A stretch of DNA of 64,000 nt from Reichenbachiella agariperforans (lineage in GTDB: Bacteria > Bacteroidota > Bacteroidia > Cytophagales > Cyclobacteriaceae): assembly GCF_900142205.1 (NCBI RefSeq), contig NZ_FRAA01000003.1, positions 372,001-436,000 of the forward strand. Reading direction: 5' to 3'. The position numbers and the translations under genes are program-made. Shown here piece after piece: positions 26,263-34,496 of the stretch (the first letter of the stretch is position 1; every line of letters begins with the position of its first letter). Below the pieces are notes generated by a model, which was not told the origin of the DNA, searched no databases, and saw only the letters and a program-made list of their open reading frames with translations.

Positions 26263-27819
26263 TTAATTCTTAGGTTTTAGATGAATCAAGGGTACGATCA
26301 TTTCTTCCAGCGAAATCCCACCATGCTGAAAAGTATCCTTGTAGTAATTCACATAGTAATTGAAATTATTGGGGTAGGCCAAAAAGTCGTTCTTCTGCGC
26401 AAACACATAAGAGCTCGATACATTCGGACGCGGAAGATGCAGCGCGTCAGGATCATTGCTGCTATAAACATCCTTGGTGTCTACTTTTAGATTCTTACCT
26501 ACTTTGTATCGCAGGTTCGAATTGGTATTCCTATCCCCGATGATCTTGATTGGCTTTTTGACACGTATCGTACCATGATCTGTCGTGATGACCACCTTAA
26601 CTTTCTTCTCAGATAAGATACGCAGCAACTCTAGCAACGTAGAGTGCTGAAACCACGACATAGTAAGAGAACGATACGCCGACTCATCAGGTGCCAGCTC
26701 ACGGATCATTTTCATATCTGTACGTGCATGCGATAGCACATCTACAAAATTGTAAACAATCGTATTCAGATCATTGGTCATGAGATTGTTCACATTATTG
26801 ACCAGCTGTCTACCCTGATTCTTCTGTAATATTTTATGGTAGGAGACCGAAATATCCAAATTATTCCTTTTCAGATTACGCTGCAAAAACTCCTGTTCGT
26901 TGTTGTTTTTTCCTTCATCCTCGTCCTCACCTACCCAGATATCACTGTGCTTTTTAGCCATTTCGTCTGGTAGCATCCCACTAAAGATAGCATTACGTGC
27001 GTAAGCCGTAGTAGTCGGCAGGATGGAATAAAAAGGCACTTCCTTCTCGATATTATAAAACTCAGAGATAATAGGCTCCATCAGATTCCACTGATCGTAA
27101 CGCAGGTTATCGATGATGAAAACAAATACAGGTTCTCCCTGCCCTAGCAATGGAAACACCTGCTCCTTCATCACACGATGCGACATGAGTGGCTTTTCCT
27201 CATTCGGGTTATTGAGCCAATCCTCATAGCTTTCCATTACAAAATCTCCAAACTCAGCGTTGGCCTCATCCTTTTGCATGTTGAGCACCTCGGCCATATC
27301 CTTTTCTTCGGTCTCATCTATACGCAACTCCCAATAGACCATTTTTTTGTAGATATCAATCCACTCCTGAAAATCAAGATTCTCATTGATCTCCATGCTG
27401 ATGCTACGAAACTCCTGTTGATAACTCATATTGGTCTGCTCCGAGACCAGTCTTTTGTTATCGAGTATCTTTTTTACCGAGAGTAAAATCTGGTTTGGAT
27501 TCAACGGCTTGATCAAATAATCCGCAATTTTAGCACCGATCGCCTCCTCCATGATTTGCTCTTCCTCACTCTTCGTAATCATCACGACAGGAATACTCGG
27601 ATAGTTTTCTTTGATCTGCGAGAGCGTCTCTAACCCCGTAAGACCTGGCATATTTTCATCCAAAAATATAATGTCAAAATCCTCCTTGGTCAGTGTATCT
27701 AAAGCATCCGAACCGCTATTGACGGGGGTCACATCATAGTCTTTATTATTGAGGAAAATAATATGCGGTTTCAACAAATCGATTTCGTCATCGGCCCACA
27801 ATATTTTATAATTACGCAT
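26263..27819 (-). CDS. porX: PorX: response regulator with PglZ phosphatase domain (T9SS regulator)
   Basis: 518 residues. N-terminal CheY-like receiver with acidic pocket DDE (10-12), phospho-acceptor Asp54 (IIFLDENMPG) and the KPLNP lysine. After a helical linker, a PglZ/alkaline-phosphatase-superfamily domain fills the rest, with VFVFIIDNLRYDQW, TTTAYARNAIFSGMLP and VVITTDHGTIRVKKP carrying the predicted metal ligands. In Porphyromonas and Flavobacterium, PorX pairs with PorY and SigP to control type IX secretion. This is good evidence that the host is a T9SS-bearing Bacteroidota member. Confidence 0.95.
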   Translation of the reverse strand: MRNYKILWADDEIDLLKPHIIFLNNKDYDVTPVNSGSDALDTLTKEDFDIIFLDENMPGLTGLETLSQIKENYPSIPVVMITKSEEEQIMEEAIGAKIADYLIKPLNPNQILLSVKKILDNKRLVSEQTNMSYQQEFRSISMEINENLDFQEWIDIYKKMVYWELRIDETEEKDMAEVLNMQKDEANAEFGDFVMESYEDWLNNPNEEKPLMSHRVMKEQVFPLLGQGEPVFVFIIDNLRYDQWNLMEPIISEFYNIEKEVPFYSILPTTTAYARNAIFSGMLPDEMAKKHSDIWVGEDEDEGKNNNEQEFLQRNLKRNNLDISVSYHKILQKNQGRQLVNNVNNLMTNDLNTIVYNFVDVLSHARTDMKMIRELAPDESAYRSLTMSWFQHSTLLELLRILSEKKVKVVITTDHGTIRVKKPIKIIGDRNTNSNLRYKVGKNLKVDTKDVYSSNDPDALHLPRPNVSSSYVFAQKNDFLAYPNNFNYYVNYYKDTFQHGGISLEEMIVPLIHLKPKN

Positions 27820-27916
27820 AATATTTATTTAGATTTGATCGACCATTCAGCCAATGCTTAAAGAATTTCAAAATAAGAAAAATCAAGGCACTCTACCTAT
27901 TTAATCCCAGTTCATT

Positions 27917-29155
27917 TTGACGACTAACAAAAACAAAATCATCAATGATCCTGTCTATGGTTTCATCACGATTCCTAACGACCTGATATTTGAGATTATA
28001 GAGCATCCCTATTTTCAACGATTGAGACGGATCAAACAACTGGGACTAACTAATCTCGTCTACCCTGGTGCGCTTCACACAAGGTTTCATCACGCTATAG
28101 GCTCAATGTATCTCATGCAACAGACGTTGCATAATCTACGCGCCAAAGGGGTAGAAATCTCAGAAAAAGAATTAGAAGGTTCGCTCATTGCAATCCTCCT
28201 CCACGACATTGGTCACGGTCCCTTTTCGCACACCTTAGAATTTAACCTGATGGGCTCTATCAACCATGAAGATATCTCTCTGATGTTCTTCGAGCATCTC
28301 AACAGGCATTTTAACGGCGCACTGAGTCTGGGGTTAGACATATTTTCTGACCAGTACGAACGAAAATTCTTCCACCAACTGGTTTCCAGCCAGTTGGACA
28401 TTGACCGCTTAGATTATCTAAAGCGAGACAGCTTTTTTACTGGAGTTTCGGAGGGCAGCATCGGTTCCGAACGCATCATCAACATGCTCAATGTCAAGGG
28501 CGACCAAATCGTCGTGGAAGCCAAAGGAATCTACAGCGTCGAGAATTTCCTAAGCTCACGCAGACTCATGTACTGGCAAGTCTATCTGCACAAAACCTCT
28601 GTAAGTGCAGAAGAAATGCTCATCCAACTAATTCGTAGAGCAAAAAACCTGACACACCGAGGAGAAAAAATCATCGCTACACCTGCTCTGACTTTTTTTC
28701 TAGAGCATACGATCACAAAAGACGATTTCACCAAAGATGCGGGTCTTATTGAACGGTTCGCACTCTTAGATGACAGTGATATATGGGGTTCAATGAAATT
28801 TTGGAGAGAACATCCTGACGTAGTACTATCCACTCTGAGCAAGAATCTACTGAACCGAGAGATATTCAAGATCATCTTGGACAATGAAGAACCCAGCAAA
28901 ACATTCGTTGACCAAACGAAAGACAAAATGCGTGAGCATACTCAGTTGAGCAACGATGAACTGAGCTACTTCTCCTGCACAGGCAAGATCAGCAATGCTG
29001 CCTACATCAAAAGCAATCAAAAGATTAGAATTCTGGACAAAAGAGGCGAGTTACAAGATATAGAAGTCGCTACCGACTTACCGAACATCAAAGCCATGAG
29101 CAAAATCGTCACCAAGCACTTTTTCTGCTGGTCACCGCTAGACAACTTCAATTGA
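27917..29155 (+). CDS. HD domain phosphohydrolase (dNTPase/SAMHD1-like)
   Basis: 412 residues. HD motif His and Asp in GALHTRFHHAIGSM (His58/59) and ILLHDIGHGPFSH (His96-Asp97), with the fourth ligand region LDIDRLDYLKRDS. The fold matches dNTP triphosphohydrolase relatives; substrate is not known for this Bacteroidota group. No ATG exists near the N-terminus: an in-frame TAA is five codons upstream and the only possible starts are TTG at 27917 or ATT just before it. Homologues begin at the INDPVYGFI block, so a non-ATG start is likely. Confidence 0.9.
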   Translation: MTTNKNKIINDPVYGFITIPNDLIFEIIEHPYFQRLRRIKQLGLTNLVYPGALHTRFHHAIGSMYLMQQTLHNLRAKGVEISEKELEGSLIAILLHDIGHGPFSHTLEFNLMGSINHEDISLMFFEHLNRHFNGALSLGLDIFSDQYERKFFHQLVSSQLDIDRLDYLKRDSFFTGVSEGSIGSERIINMLNVKGDQIVVEAKGIYSVENFLSSRRLMYWQVYLHKTSVSAEEMLIQLIRRAKNLTHRGEKIIATPALTFFLEHTITKDDFTKDAGLIERFALLDDSDIWGSMKFWREHPDVVLSTLSKNLLNREIFKIILDNEEPSKTFVDQTKDKMREHTQLSNDELSYFSCTGKISNAAYIKSNQKIRILDKRGELQDIEVATDLPNIKAMSKIVTKHFFCWSPLDNFN

Positions 29156-29186
29156 CGCACAAATGCAATTTTCGTGAGCGAAACAA

Positions 29187-29214
29187 TTGTCTTTAGCAAA
29201 AAAGGCTAAATTTG
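29187..29214 (+). promoter_or_regulatory. fabZ promoter
   Basis: TTG at 29187-29189 and TAAATTTG (exact TAnnTTTG) at 29207-29214, 17 bases apart, with about 40 bases to the fabZ ATG. Confidence 0.6.
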
Positions 29215-29254
29215 CGGTCTTCGAATAAAAATACCTAAGTTAAAAATTCAGAAA

Positions 29255-29743
29255 ATGGAGAAAGACACACCTGTGGTACCGCCATACGACCCGAGCAAAC
29301 CACCAGTATATGACATCAACCAAATCGCTAAAATCCTACCCCATAGGTATCCGTTTTTGTTGATCGACAGAATATATCACCTGGATGAGGTTCACGTAGC
29401 TGGTATTAAAAATGTCACCTTCAACGAACCCTTCTTCCAAGGTCACTTCCCTGAAAACCCTGTCATGCCAGGCGTATTACAAATCGAAGCAATGGCACAA
29501 ATCGGTGGTATCCTTGTACTCAACTCTGTACCTGATCCAGAAAACTACTGGACCTACTTTTTAGGAGTCGAAGGCTTCAAATTCAGAAAAATGGTCATGC
29601 CAGGCGATACACTTGATATCAAATGCGAGCTCCTACAACCGATCAAAAGAGGTATTGCCAAAATGAAAGGTACTGCTCATGTAAATGGCAAATTGGCTTC
29701 TGAAGGAAGTATGACTGCCAGCATCGTTCGCAAGGATCAATAA
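29255..29743 (+). CDS. fabZ: 3-hydroxyacyl-ACP dehydratase FabZ
   Basis: 162 residues, hot-dog fold. Active-site histidine His64 and Glu78 in FQGHFPENPVMPGVLQIEAM, preceded by LPHRYPFLLIDRI. It dehydrates 3-hydroxyacyl-ACP in fatty-acid synthesis. The N-terminal 20 residues (PPYDPSKPPVYDINQIAK) resemble the linker that joins LpxC to FabZ in the bifunctional protein common in Bacteroidota, yet no LpxC precedes it and it has its own promoter. It may be a split-off or a paralogue. Confidence 0.95.
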   Translation: MEKDTPVVPPYDPSKPPVYDINQIAKILPHRYPFLLIDRIYHLDEVHVAGIKNVTFNEPFFQGHFPENPVMPGVLQIEAMAQIGGILVLNSVPDPENYWTYFLGVEGFKFRKMVMPGDTLDIKCELLQPIKRGIAKMKGTAHVNGKLASEGSMTASIVRKDQ

Positions 29744-29761
29744 CATTTCAATCCATTCTTT

Positions 29762-30388
29762 ATGGAAATCCGCCTAGAACATCTTAGTAAGCGATATTCC
29801 AATAAAGAATGGATTTTCAAAGACCTCTCCTACACTTTTGAAACGGGAGAGCGCATTGCCATCATAGGCAATAATGGTAGCGGAAAATCCACACTACTGC
29901 GTACCATAGGAGGCATGTCGCTTCCCTCTTCGGGGCACGTGCACTACCTAGACAAGGACACTTCCATTCATGAAGACGAGCTCATTAGACACATTACCTT
30001 TGCCAGTCCATACCTAGAGCTCATAGAGGATTTCACACTGATGGAAATGCTGTCCTTTCATTTCAAATTCAAACTCATCCGAAAACAAATCAGCCATAAG
30101 GAACTAATCCGTCTGATGTATTTCGAGGGACACGAAAATAAACTAATCAAAAACTTCTCCAGTGGAATGAAGCAACGACTCAAACTTGCTCTAGCGTTTC
30201 ATACAGAAGCATCAGTAGTACTACTAGACGAACCTGGCTCTAATCTAGACCAAACTGGTTTTAACTGGTACCTACAGCAACTTGACGCACTCCCTTCTCA
30301 GACCATCACCATCATCGCTTCCAATCAGAAAGAAGAATACCAAAGCTGCAATAGAATAATAGACCTATCCGTGCCGTTAGGGAAGTGA
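29762..30388 (+). CDS. ABC transporter ATP-binding protein
   Basis: 208 residues: Walker A GNNGSGKST at 36-44, ABC signature FSSGMKQRLKLALA near 132-145, Walker B VVLLDEPGSNLD near 152-163, and an H-loop replaced by Asn in TIIASNQKEE. Short CcmA/YxlF-like ATPase without a permease gene next to it. It follows fabZ by 18 bases and is probably co-transcribed. Substrate unknown. Confidence 0.88.
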   Translation: MEIRLEHLSKRYSNKEWIFKDLSYTFETGERIAIIGNNGSGKSTLLRTIGGMSLPSSGHVHYLDKDTSIHEDELIRHITFASPYLELIEDFTLMEMLSFHFKFKLIRKQISHKELIRLMYFEGHENKLIKNFSSGMKQRLKLALAFHTEASVVLLDEPGSNLDQTGFNWYLQQLDALPSQTITIIASNQKEEYQSCNRIIDLSVPLGK

Positions 30389-30433
30389 CACGTTTACCTC
30401 CTACTAAAATTAGGTAGAGTGATCAAAAAAATA

Positions 30434-30441
30434 TATTTTTG
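30434..30441 (+). promoter_or_regulatory. -7 element before the small lipoprotein gene
   Basis: TATTTTTG, exact TAnnTTTG match, 40 bases before the ATG at 30482. The flanking ATCAAAAA / TTTTTGAT form an inverted repeat. Confidence 0.5.
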
Positions 30442-30481
30442 ATACAGATCAAATTTTTAATTTTTACTCAACAACAACAAC

Positions 30482-30970
30482 ATGAAGAAGTATTTAAATT
30501 ATTTAACGGCAGCATTGTTTTTATCACTAGCAGTATTATCAAGCTGCGGCGGAGATGATAGCGATGGTGATGGTGATGGAGACGGTGATGGTGGAATCAA
30601 CCTTGGTGAAGTAGCTGAATTGATTAACGGTGACTACACCGCTACTAGTGTTACACAACCTGGTGACGCAGGAGACTGGGATTCTTTTGTCCTAACTATT
30701 TCAGGCGCAACTGCAAGTGGTGCTGATTATGCAGCAACAGGTGTTCCTGCTGGTTACGAAGCAGTATGGCCAGCAAGTGGTGAATTAGCATTTTCTGTAG
30801 CAGCAGACGGTAGCCTTGAAATCACACGAGATGGTTCAATTGACATGGACGCAACACAAAGCTCAACTGGTGCAGATTTAGAATTGAGTTTCGAAGTAAC
30901 TACAGGAGCAGCTAGAACTAACTCTGTAAATGGTACTTGGACATTTGATTTAGAAAAATCAGCTAACTAA
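30482..30970 (+). CDS. Small secreted lipoprotein with acidic Asp-Gly repeat
   Basis: 162 residues. Signal peptide with lipobox LSSC, then an Asp/Gly repeat (about residues 24-39), then a low-complexity, Ala/Gly/Ser/Thr-rich beta-type domain with almost no Lys or Arg. The acidic stretch after the lipid anchor resembles surface-exposure or Ca-binding linkers of Bacteroidota lipoproteins (inference). Not recognised as a named family. Own -7 element and terminator, so it is a single-gene unit. Confidence 0.8.
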   Translation: MKKYLNYLTAALFLSLAVLSSCGGDDSDGDGDGDGDGGINLGEVAELINGDYTATSVTQPGDAGDWDSFVLTISGATASGADYAATGVPAGYEAVWPASGELAFSVAADGSLEITRDGSIDMDATQSSTGADLELSFEVTTGAARTNSVNGTWTFDLEKSAN

Positions 30971-30975
30971 GCTTA

Positions 30976-31032
30976 CATAAGACACAAAAAAAGCACTGAG
31001 GAATATCTTCAGTGCTTTTTTTGTGTCTTATG
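30976..31032. terminator. Bidirectional terminator between lipoprotein and PurF-like genes
   Basis: A perfect 24-bp inverted repeat (30976-30999 with 31009-31032) around a nine-base loop. Its central GCACTGA / TCAGTGC is flanked by seven As and seven Ts, so it can stop both convergent genes. Confidence 0.92.
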
Positions 31033-31040
31033 TTTTCTAT

Positions 31041-32933
31041 CTAGTACGCTCTACCCGTCGTACCTTTCATGAAATTCACGAACGCCTTGTTCACTACTCT
31101 ATTTCCTCCAGGTGTTGGGAAGTCTCCAGTAAAATACCAGTCTCCTTCATGGTTAGGACAAGCTACATGTAGATTATCCACCGTTTGGAACAGTATTTCT
31201 AGATCAGCTTTCATTCCTTTGGGTCTCACGATTTCCGTGATTTTCGCTGAGATCTCCTCTTGCGTGAAGGGTGCATAAATCTCCTTGACATAGTTCGGGG
31301 CATCTTTATCACTACCTTTCTCCACACACTTCGCCATCACTTCATCGAGTAAGTTCAGTTTACCGTGATCTTTAAGAAGCGCAAGTACAGCTCTAAAAGC
31401 AATAAAATCCTTCATCTTACTCATATCTATCCCATAGCAATCAGGATATCGTATCTGCGGGGCAGAGGAGACGATCACTACCTTCTTTGGATCTAGCTTG
31501 TCGAGTAGCGTCAAAATGCTCTTCTCTAGTGTAGTACCACGCACAATAGAATCATCGATGATCACAAGGTTATCTTTACCCTTGTTTACTACTTCGTAGG
31601 TTGTGTCATACACATTGGCTACCAACTCGTCACGCTCGGCATCACCTGTGATAAACGTACGCAGCTTCGCGTCCTTGATCACCAGCTTCTCGACTCTAGG
31701 GCGAAACGACAACAGCTCATCCAAATCATCCGTACTGGGCTTGCCATCTATGATGATCTCCTTACGCTTTTGGATCAAATACTCATCAATCCCGTTCATC
31801 AGACCGAGATAAGAAGTCTCTGCCGAGTTAGGTATATATGAAAATATCGTATTCTTCAGATCAAAATTGACTGCTTTGAGCACCTTTGGGACGAGTAACT
31901 CCCCGAGTTTCTTACGCTCACGGTAGATATCTGGATCCGAACTACGAGAAAAGTAAATTCGCTCGAAGGTACAGGACTTCTTAGGTAGAATATTGTCTAC
32001 AAACTGTTCCTCTGTCCAGTCTCCATCCTTATCGATAATCAGGGCATGCCCTGGTTTGACCTCTTTGATCTGATCATAATTACAATTGATAGCCGTCTTG
32101 ATCGCAGGCTTCTCAGAAGCGACCATGATCACTTCGTCATCAGCGTAGTAGTAGGCAGGACGAATCCCCGCAGGATCACGTGCCACGAACGAGGCTCCAT
32201 GTCCCATCATTCCGCACATCGCATACCCTCCATCAAAATCCTTGAAAGACTTCTTGAGGATATTGATCACTTTCAATTCTTCTTCTATCTTTTGAGTAAT
32301 CTCAAGATTATTATACTCGTCTTTGTTCCCATCAAACAACAACTGATTTTCTTCGTCTAGAAAATGTCCTACCTTTTCCATCACGGTGACGGTATCGGTC
32401 TTTTCTTTAGGATTTTGTCCCAACTGAACCAAGATATCGAACAGTTCGTCCACATTGGTCATGTTGAAGTTACCCGCAACGACCAAATTCCTACTGCGCC
32501 AGTTGTTTTGACGCAAAAACGGGTGGCAACTCTCTAGGCCATTCTTACCATGTGTGCCATAGCGCAAGTGTCCCAACCATACTTCACCCGTAAATCCATA
32601 ATTCTTCTTGAGCCACTCCTCAGAGTGAAACTGCTCATCCGTTCCTTCTTTGCGGGCTTTGCCAAATTTCTTTCCTACCTTCTCAAAAATCTTATTGAGG
32701 GGATTGGGATCGATCGACCGGTAGCGGCTGATGTATCGGTATCCAGGCTCTAGTCCCAATTTGATATTGGCGATACCCGCTCCATCTTGTCCACGGTTCT
32801 GCATCTTCTTCATGAGCAACAACAGCTTGTTGGCTCCATAAAGAGGCGTACCATATTTGTCAATGTAAAATTGGAGAGGTTTTCTTAGTCGAATGTGGGC
32901 TATACCACATTCATGCTTGATAGGGTCACTCAT
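31041..32933 (-). CDS. Amidophosphoribosyltransferase-like class II glutamine amidotransferase (PurF family)
   Basis: 630 residues, longer than standard PurF (about 500). The N-terminal nucleophile motif is HECGIAHIRL (Cys9), so an eight-residue propeptide would be removed. The glutaminase domain continues with QNRGQDGAG and GHLRYGTHG. The C-terminal phosphoribosyltransferase domain has the PRPP loop VIIDDSIVRGTT (about 447-458). A long PurF paralogue of this size is found in many Bacteroidota besides the normal enzyme; whether it makes phosphoribosylamine is not certain. A good promoter lies directly upstream. Confidence 0.85.
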   Translation of the reverse strand: MSDPIKHECGIAHIRLRKPLQFYIDKYGTPLYGANKLLLLMKKMQNRGQDGAGIANIKLGLEPGYRYISRYRSIDPNPLNKIFEKVGKKFGKARKEGTDEQFHSEEWLKKNYGFTGEVWLGHLRYGTHGKNGLESCHPFLRQNNWRSRNLVVAGNFNMTNVDELFDILVQLGQNPKEKTDTVTVMEKVGHFLDEENQLLFDGNKDEYNNLEITQKIEEELKVINILKKSFKDFDGGYAMCGMMGHGASFVARDPAGIRPAYYYADDEVIMVASEKPAIKTAINCNYDQIKEVKPGHALIIDKDGDWTEEQFVDNILPKKSCTFERIYFSRSSDPDIYRERKKLGELLVPKVLKAVNFDLKNTIFSYIPNSAETSYLGLMNGIDEYLIQKRKEIIIDGKPSTDDLDELLSFRPRVEKLVIKDAKLRTFITGDAERDELVANVYDTTYEVVNKGKDNLVIIDDSIVRGTTLEKSILTLLDKLDPKKVVIVSSAPQIRYPDCYGIDMSKMKDFIAFRAVLALLKDHGKLNLLDEVMAKCVEKGSDKDAPNYVKEIYAPFTQEEISAKITEIVRPKGMKADLEILFQTVDNLHVACPNHEGDWYFTGDFPTPGGNRVVNKAFVNFMKGTTGRAY

Positions 32934-32950
32934 TGCTCAGTTTCAAAATA

Positions 32951-32982
32951 CAAAGTTACATGGATTCCATGTGATAATTCAA
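32951..32982 (-). promoter_or_regulatory. Promoter of the PurF-like gene with spacer palindrome
   Basis: On the minus strand: TTG at 32982-32980, 21-base spacer, and TAACTTTG (TAnnTTTG) at 32958-32951. Inside the spacer lies a perfect palindrome ACATGGA-T-TCCATGT (32958-32972), a possible repressor site. The leader would be only about 12 bases. Confidence 0.6.
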
Positions 32983-33041
32983 CTTATTGAACACCTAAAT
33001 AGAGGGAGTCTATAGATTAAACTTCCTCCAAATAGCTTATG

Positions 33042-34496
33042 CTAGAATAGCATTTCTAACAAAAGGTCTGCCATAAAGAAGATTGCCAAAACCAACAAAG
33101 CAGTACATGCCAAAAAGACTACACTCACTGCACCAACACGATAGCGCTGTGTAGAGTTCGTTGTTTTGAGAAATAAGTAGTATGGTATTTTGAGGTAATA
33201 GAACAAAGAGATGGCGGAATTGAGAATTCCTAGTGCAAAGAGCCACAGCAGGTAGCTATCCGAAGACTGCAGGTACACATCCCACAGCGAAGAAAAGACC
33301 AACAGCTTGGCCGAAAAACCACCTGTAGGTGGCAATCCTACAAGCGACACCAGCAGGACGGTCATACACACACCGACAGCTGGGAACTGCCGCCCCAGCC
33401 CCGCAAGATCTGAGATATTTTCCAATTCATTTTTTTCCATCCAATCGATGAAATAGAACACCCCTACATTCATGACGCCATAGACGACTGCATAAAACAG
33501 CATCGCTTCGTACCCAAACGCTGTCCCTACGATCACACCGATCAGCAGTGTCCCCGCATGCGCAATCGAAGAATAAGCCATCATACGCTTGGCATTGTTT
33601 TGCCGTAGTGCAGAGAGATTGCCCACGAACATCGACCCTATCGCCAAGATGCTAAGTGCATATTGCCAATTGAATAGCTCCACATCAGTTGTATCCAACA
33701 GCTGAGTAAACTGATAGAAAAACACCAAGATGGCAACTTTGGGCAAGACAGAGATCAAAGCAATGGCAGCCGTAGGCCCAGCCTCGTAGGCATCTGGAGA
33801 CCAAATATGAAACGGCACCAAGGCCAGTTTGAAAAAGATCCCAACGAAGAACAGCATCAGCGCGAGATTGAGCCAGGTAGGGTCACTGCTCTGAGCCACC
33901 ATTTGCGGGATCAACGCGAGATCCAAACTCCCAGACAGGCCATATATCAACGACAGACCATAGAGCATCAAACCAGAGGACATGGCGCCAAATAGCAGGT
34001 ACTTGATTCCTGCTTCGAACCCTTTTCTCTGAAAAGAGAAGGCAATCAATACATAAGAAGTAATCGACACGAGCTCCAACGCCACATAAAACAAGAGTAA
34101 ATTCTGTGCTTGAATCAAAAAGAATGTACCCAACAACACCATCAGGATCAAGTACTGATATTCGCCCGTCCTACGCTGTACTCGACTGTTGGGGTACAGC
34201 AAAACGGCAGCTGTCATCAGGACAAAGAAATATTTTAAAGTAGGTGTAACGGCCGTCTGCGCCAAGACACCATTGAGGTACGCCCCTTCGATAGGTGCCG
34301 CATCAATCGCCAACGAAGTGGCTGCTAAAACAACCAACGTCGCGAGCGTCCTAACCGTCGCTGCAGCTGTCCCTTTGTACAGCAGGTCAAGTACCACTAG
34401 AAACAAGCTCCCTGCTATCAGGGTCATCTCTGGCAACAAATACCCAAACTCCCCAATCAGTGTGGTGATGTACGCTATGAATTCTGACTGCTTCAA
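33042..34496 (-). CDS. nuoN: NADH-quinone oxidoreductase subunit N
   Basis: 484 residues with 13-14 hydrophobic segments of the antiporter-like subunit family. The conserved glutamate helix (LLLFYVALELVSITSYVLIAF), the lysine helix (FFKLALVPFHIWSPDAYEAGPT) and the MAYSSIAHAGTLLIG block are seen. Membrane-arm proton pump subunit of complex I. Last gene of the nuoHIJKLMN cluster, overlapping nuoM by four bases. Confidence 0.95.
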   Translation of the reverse strand: MKQSEFIAYITTLIGEFGYLLPEMTLIAGSLFLVVLDLLYKGTAAATVRTLATLVVLAATSLAIDAAPIEGAYLNGVLAQTAVTPTLKYFFVLMTAAVLLYPNSRVQRRTGEYQYLILMVLLGTFFLIQAQNLLLFYVALELVSITSYVLIAFSFQRKGFEAGIKYLLFGAMSSGLMLYGLSLIYGLSGSLDLALIPQMVAQSSDPTWLNLALMLFFVGIFFKLALVPFHIWSPDAYEAGPTAAIALISVLPKVAILVFFYQFTQLLDTTDVELFNWQYALSILAIGSMFVGNLSALRQNNAKRMMAYSSIAHAGTLLIGVIVGTAFGYEAMLFYAVVYGVMNVGVFYFIDWMEKNELENISDLAGLGRQFPAVGVCMTVLLVSLVGLPPTGGFSAKLLVFSSLWDVYLQSSDSYLLWLFALGILNSAISLFYYLKIPYYLFLKTTNSTQRYRVGAVSVVFLACTALLVLAIFFMADLLLEMLF

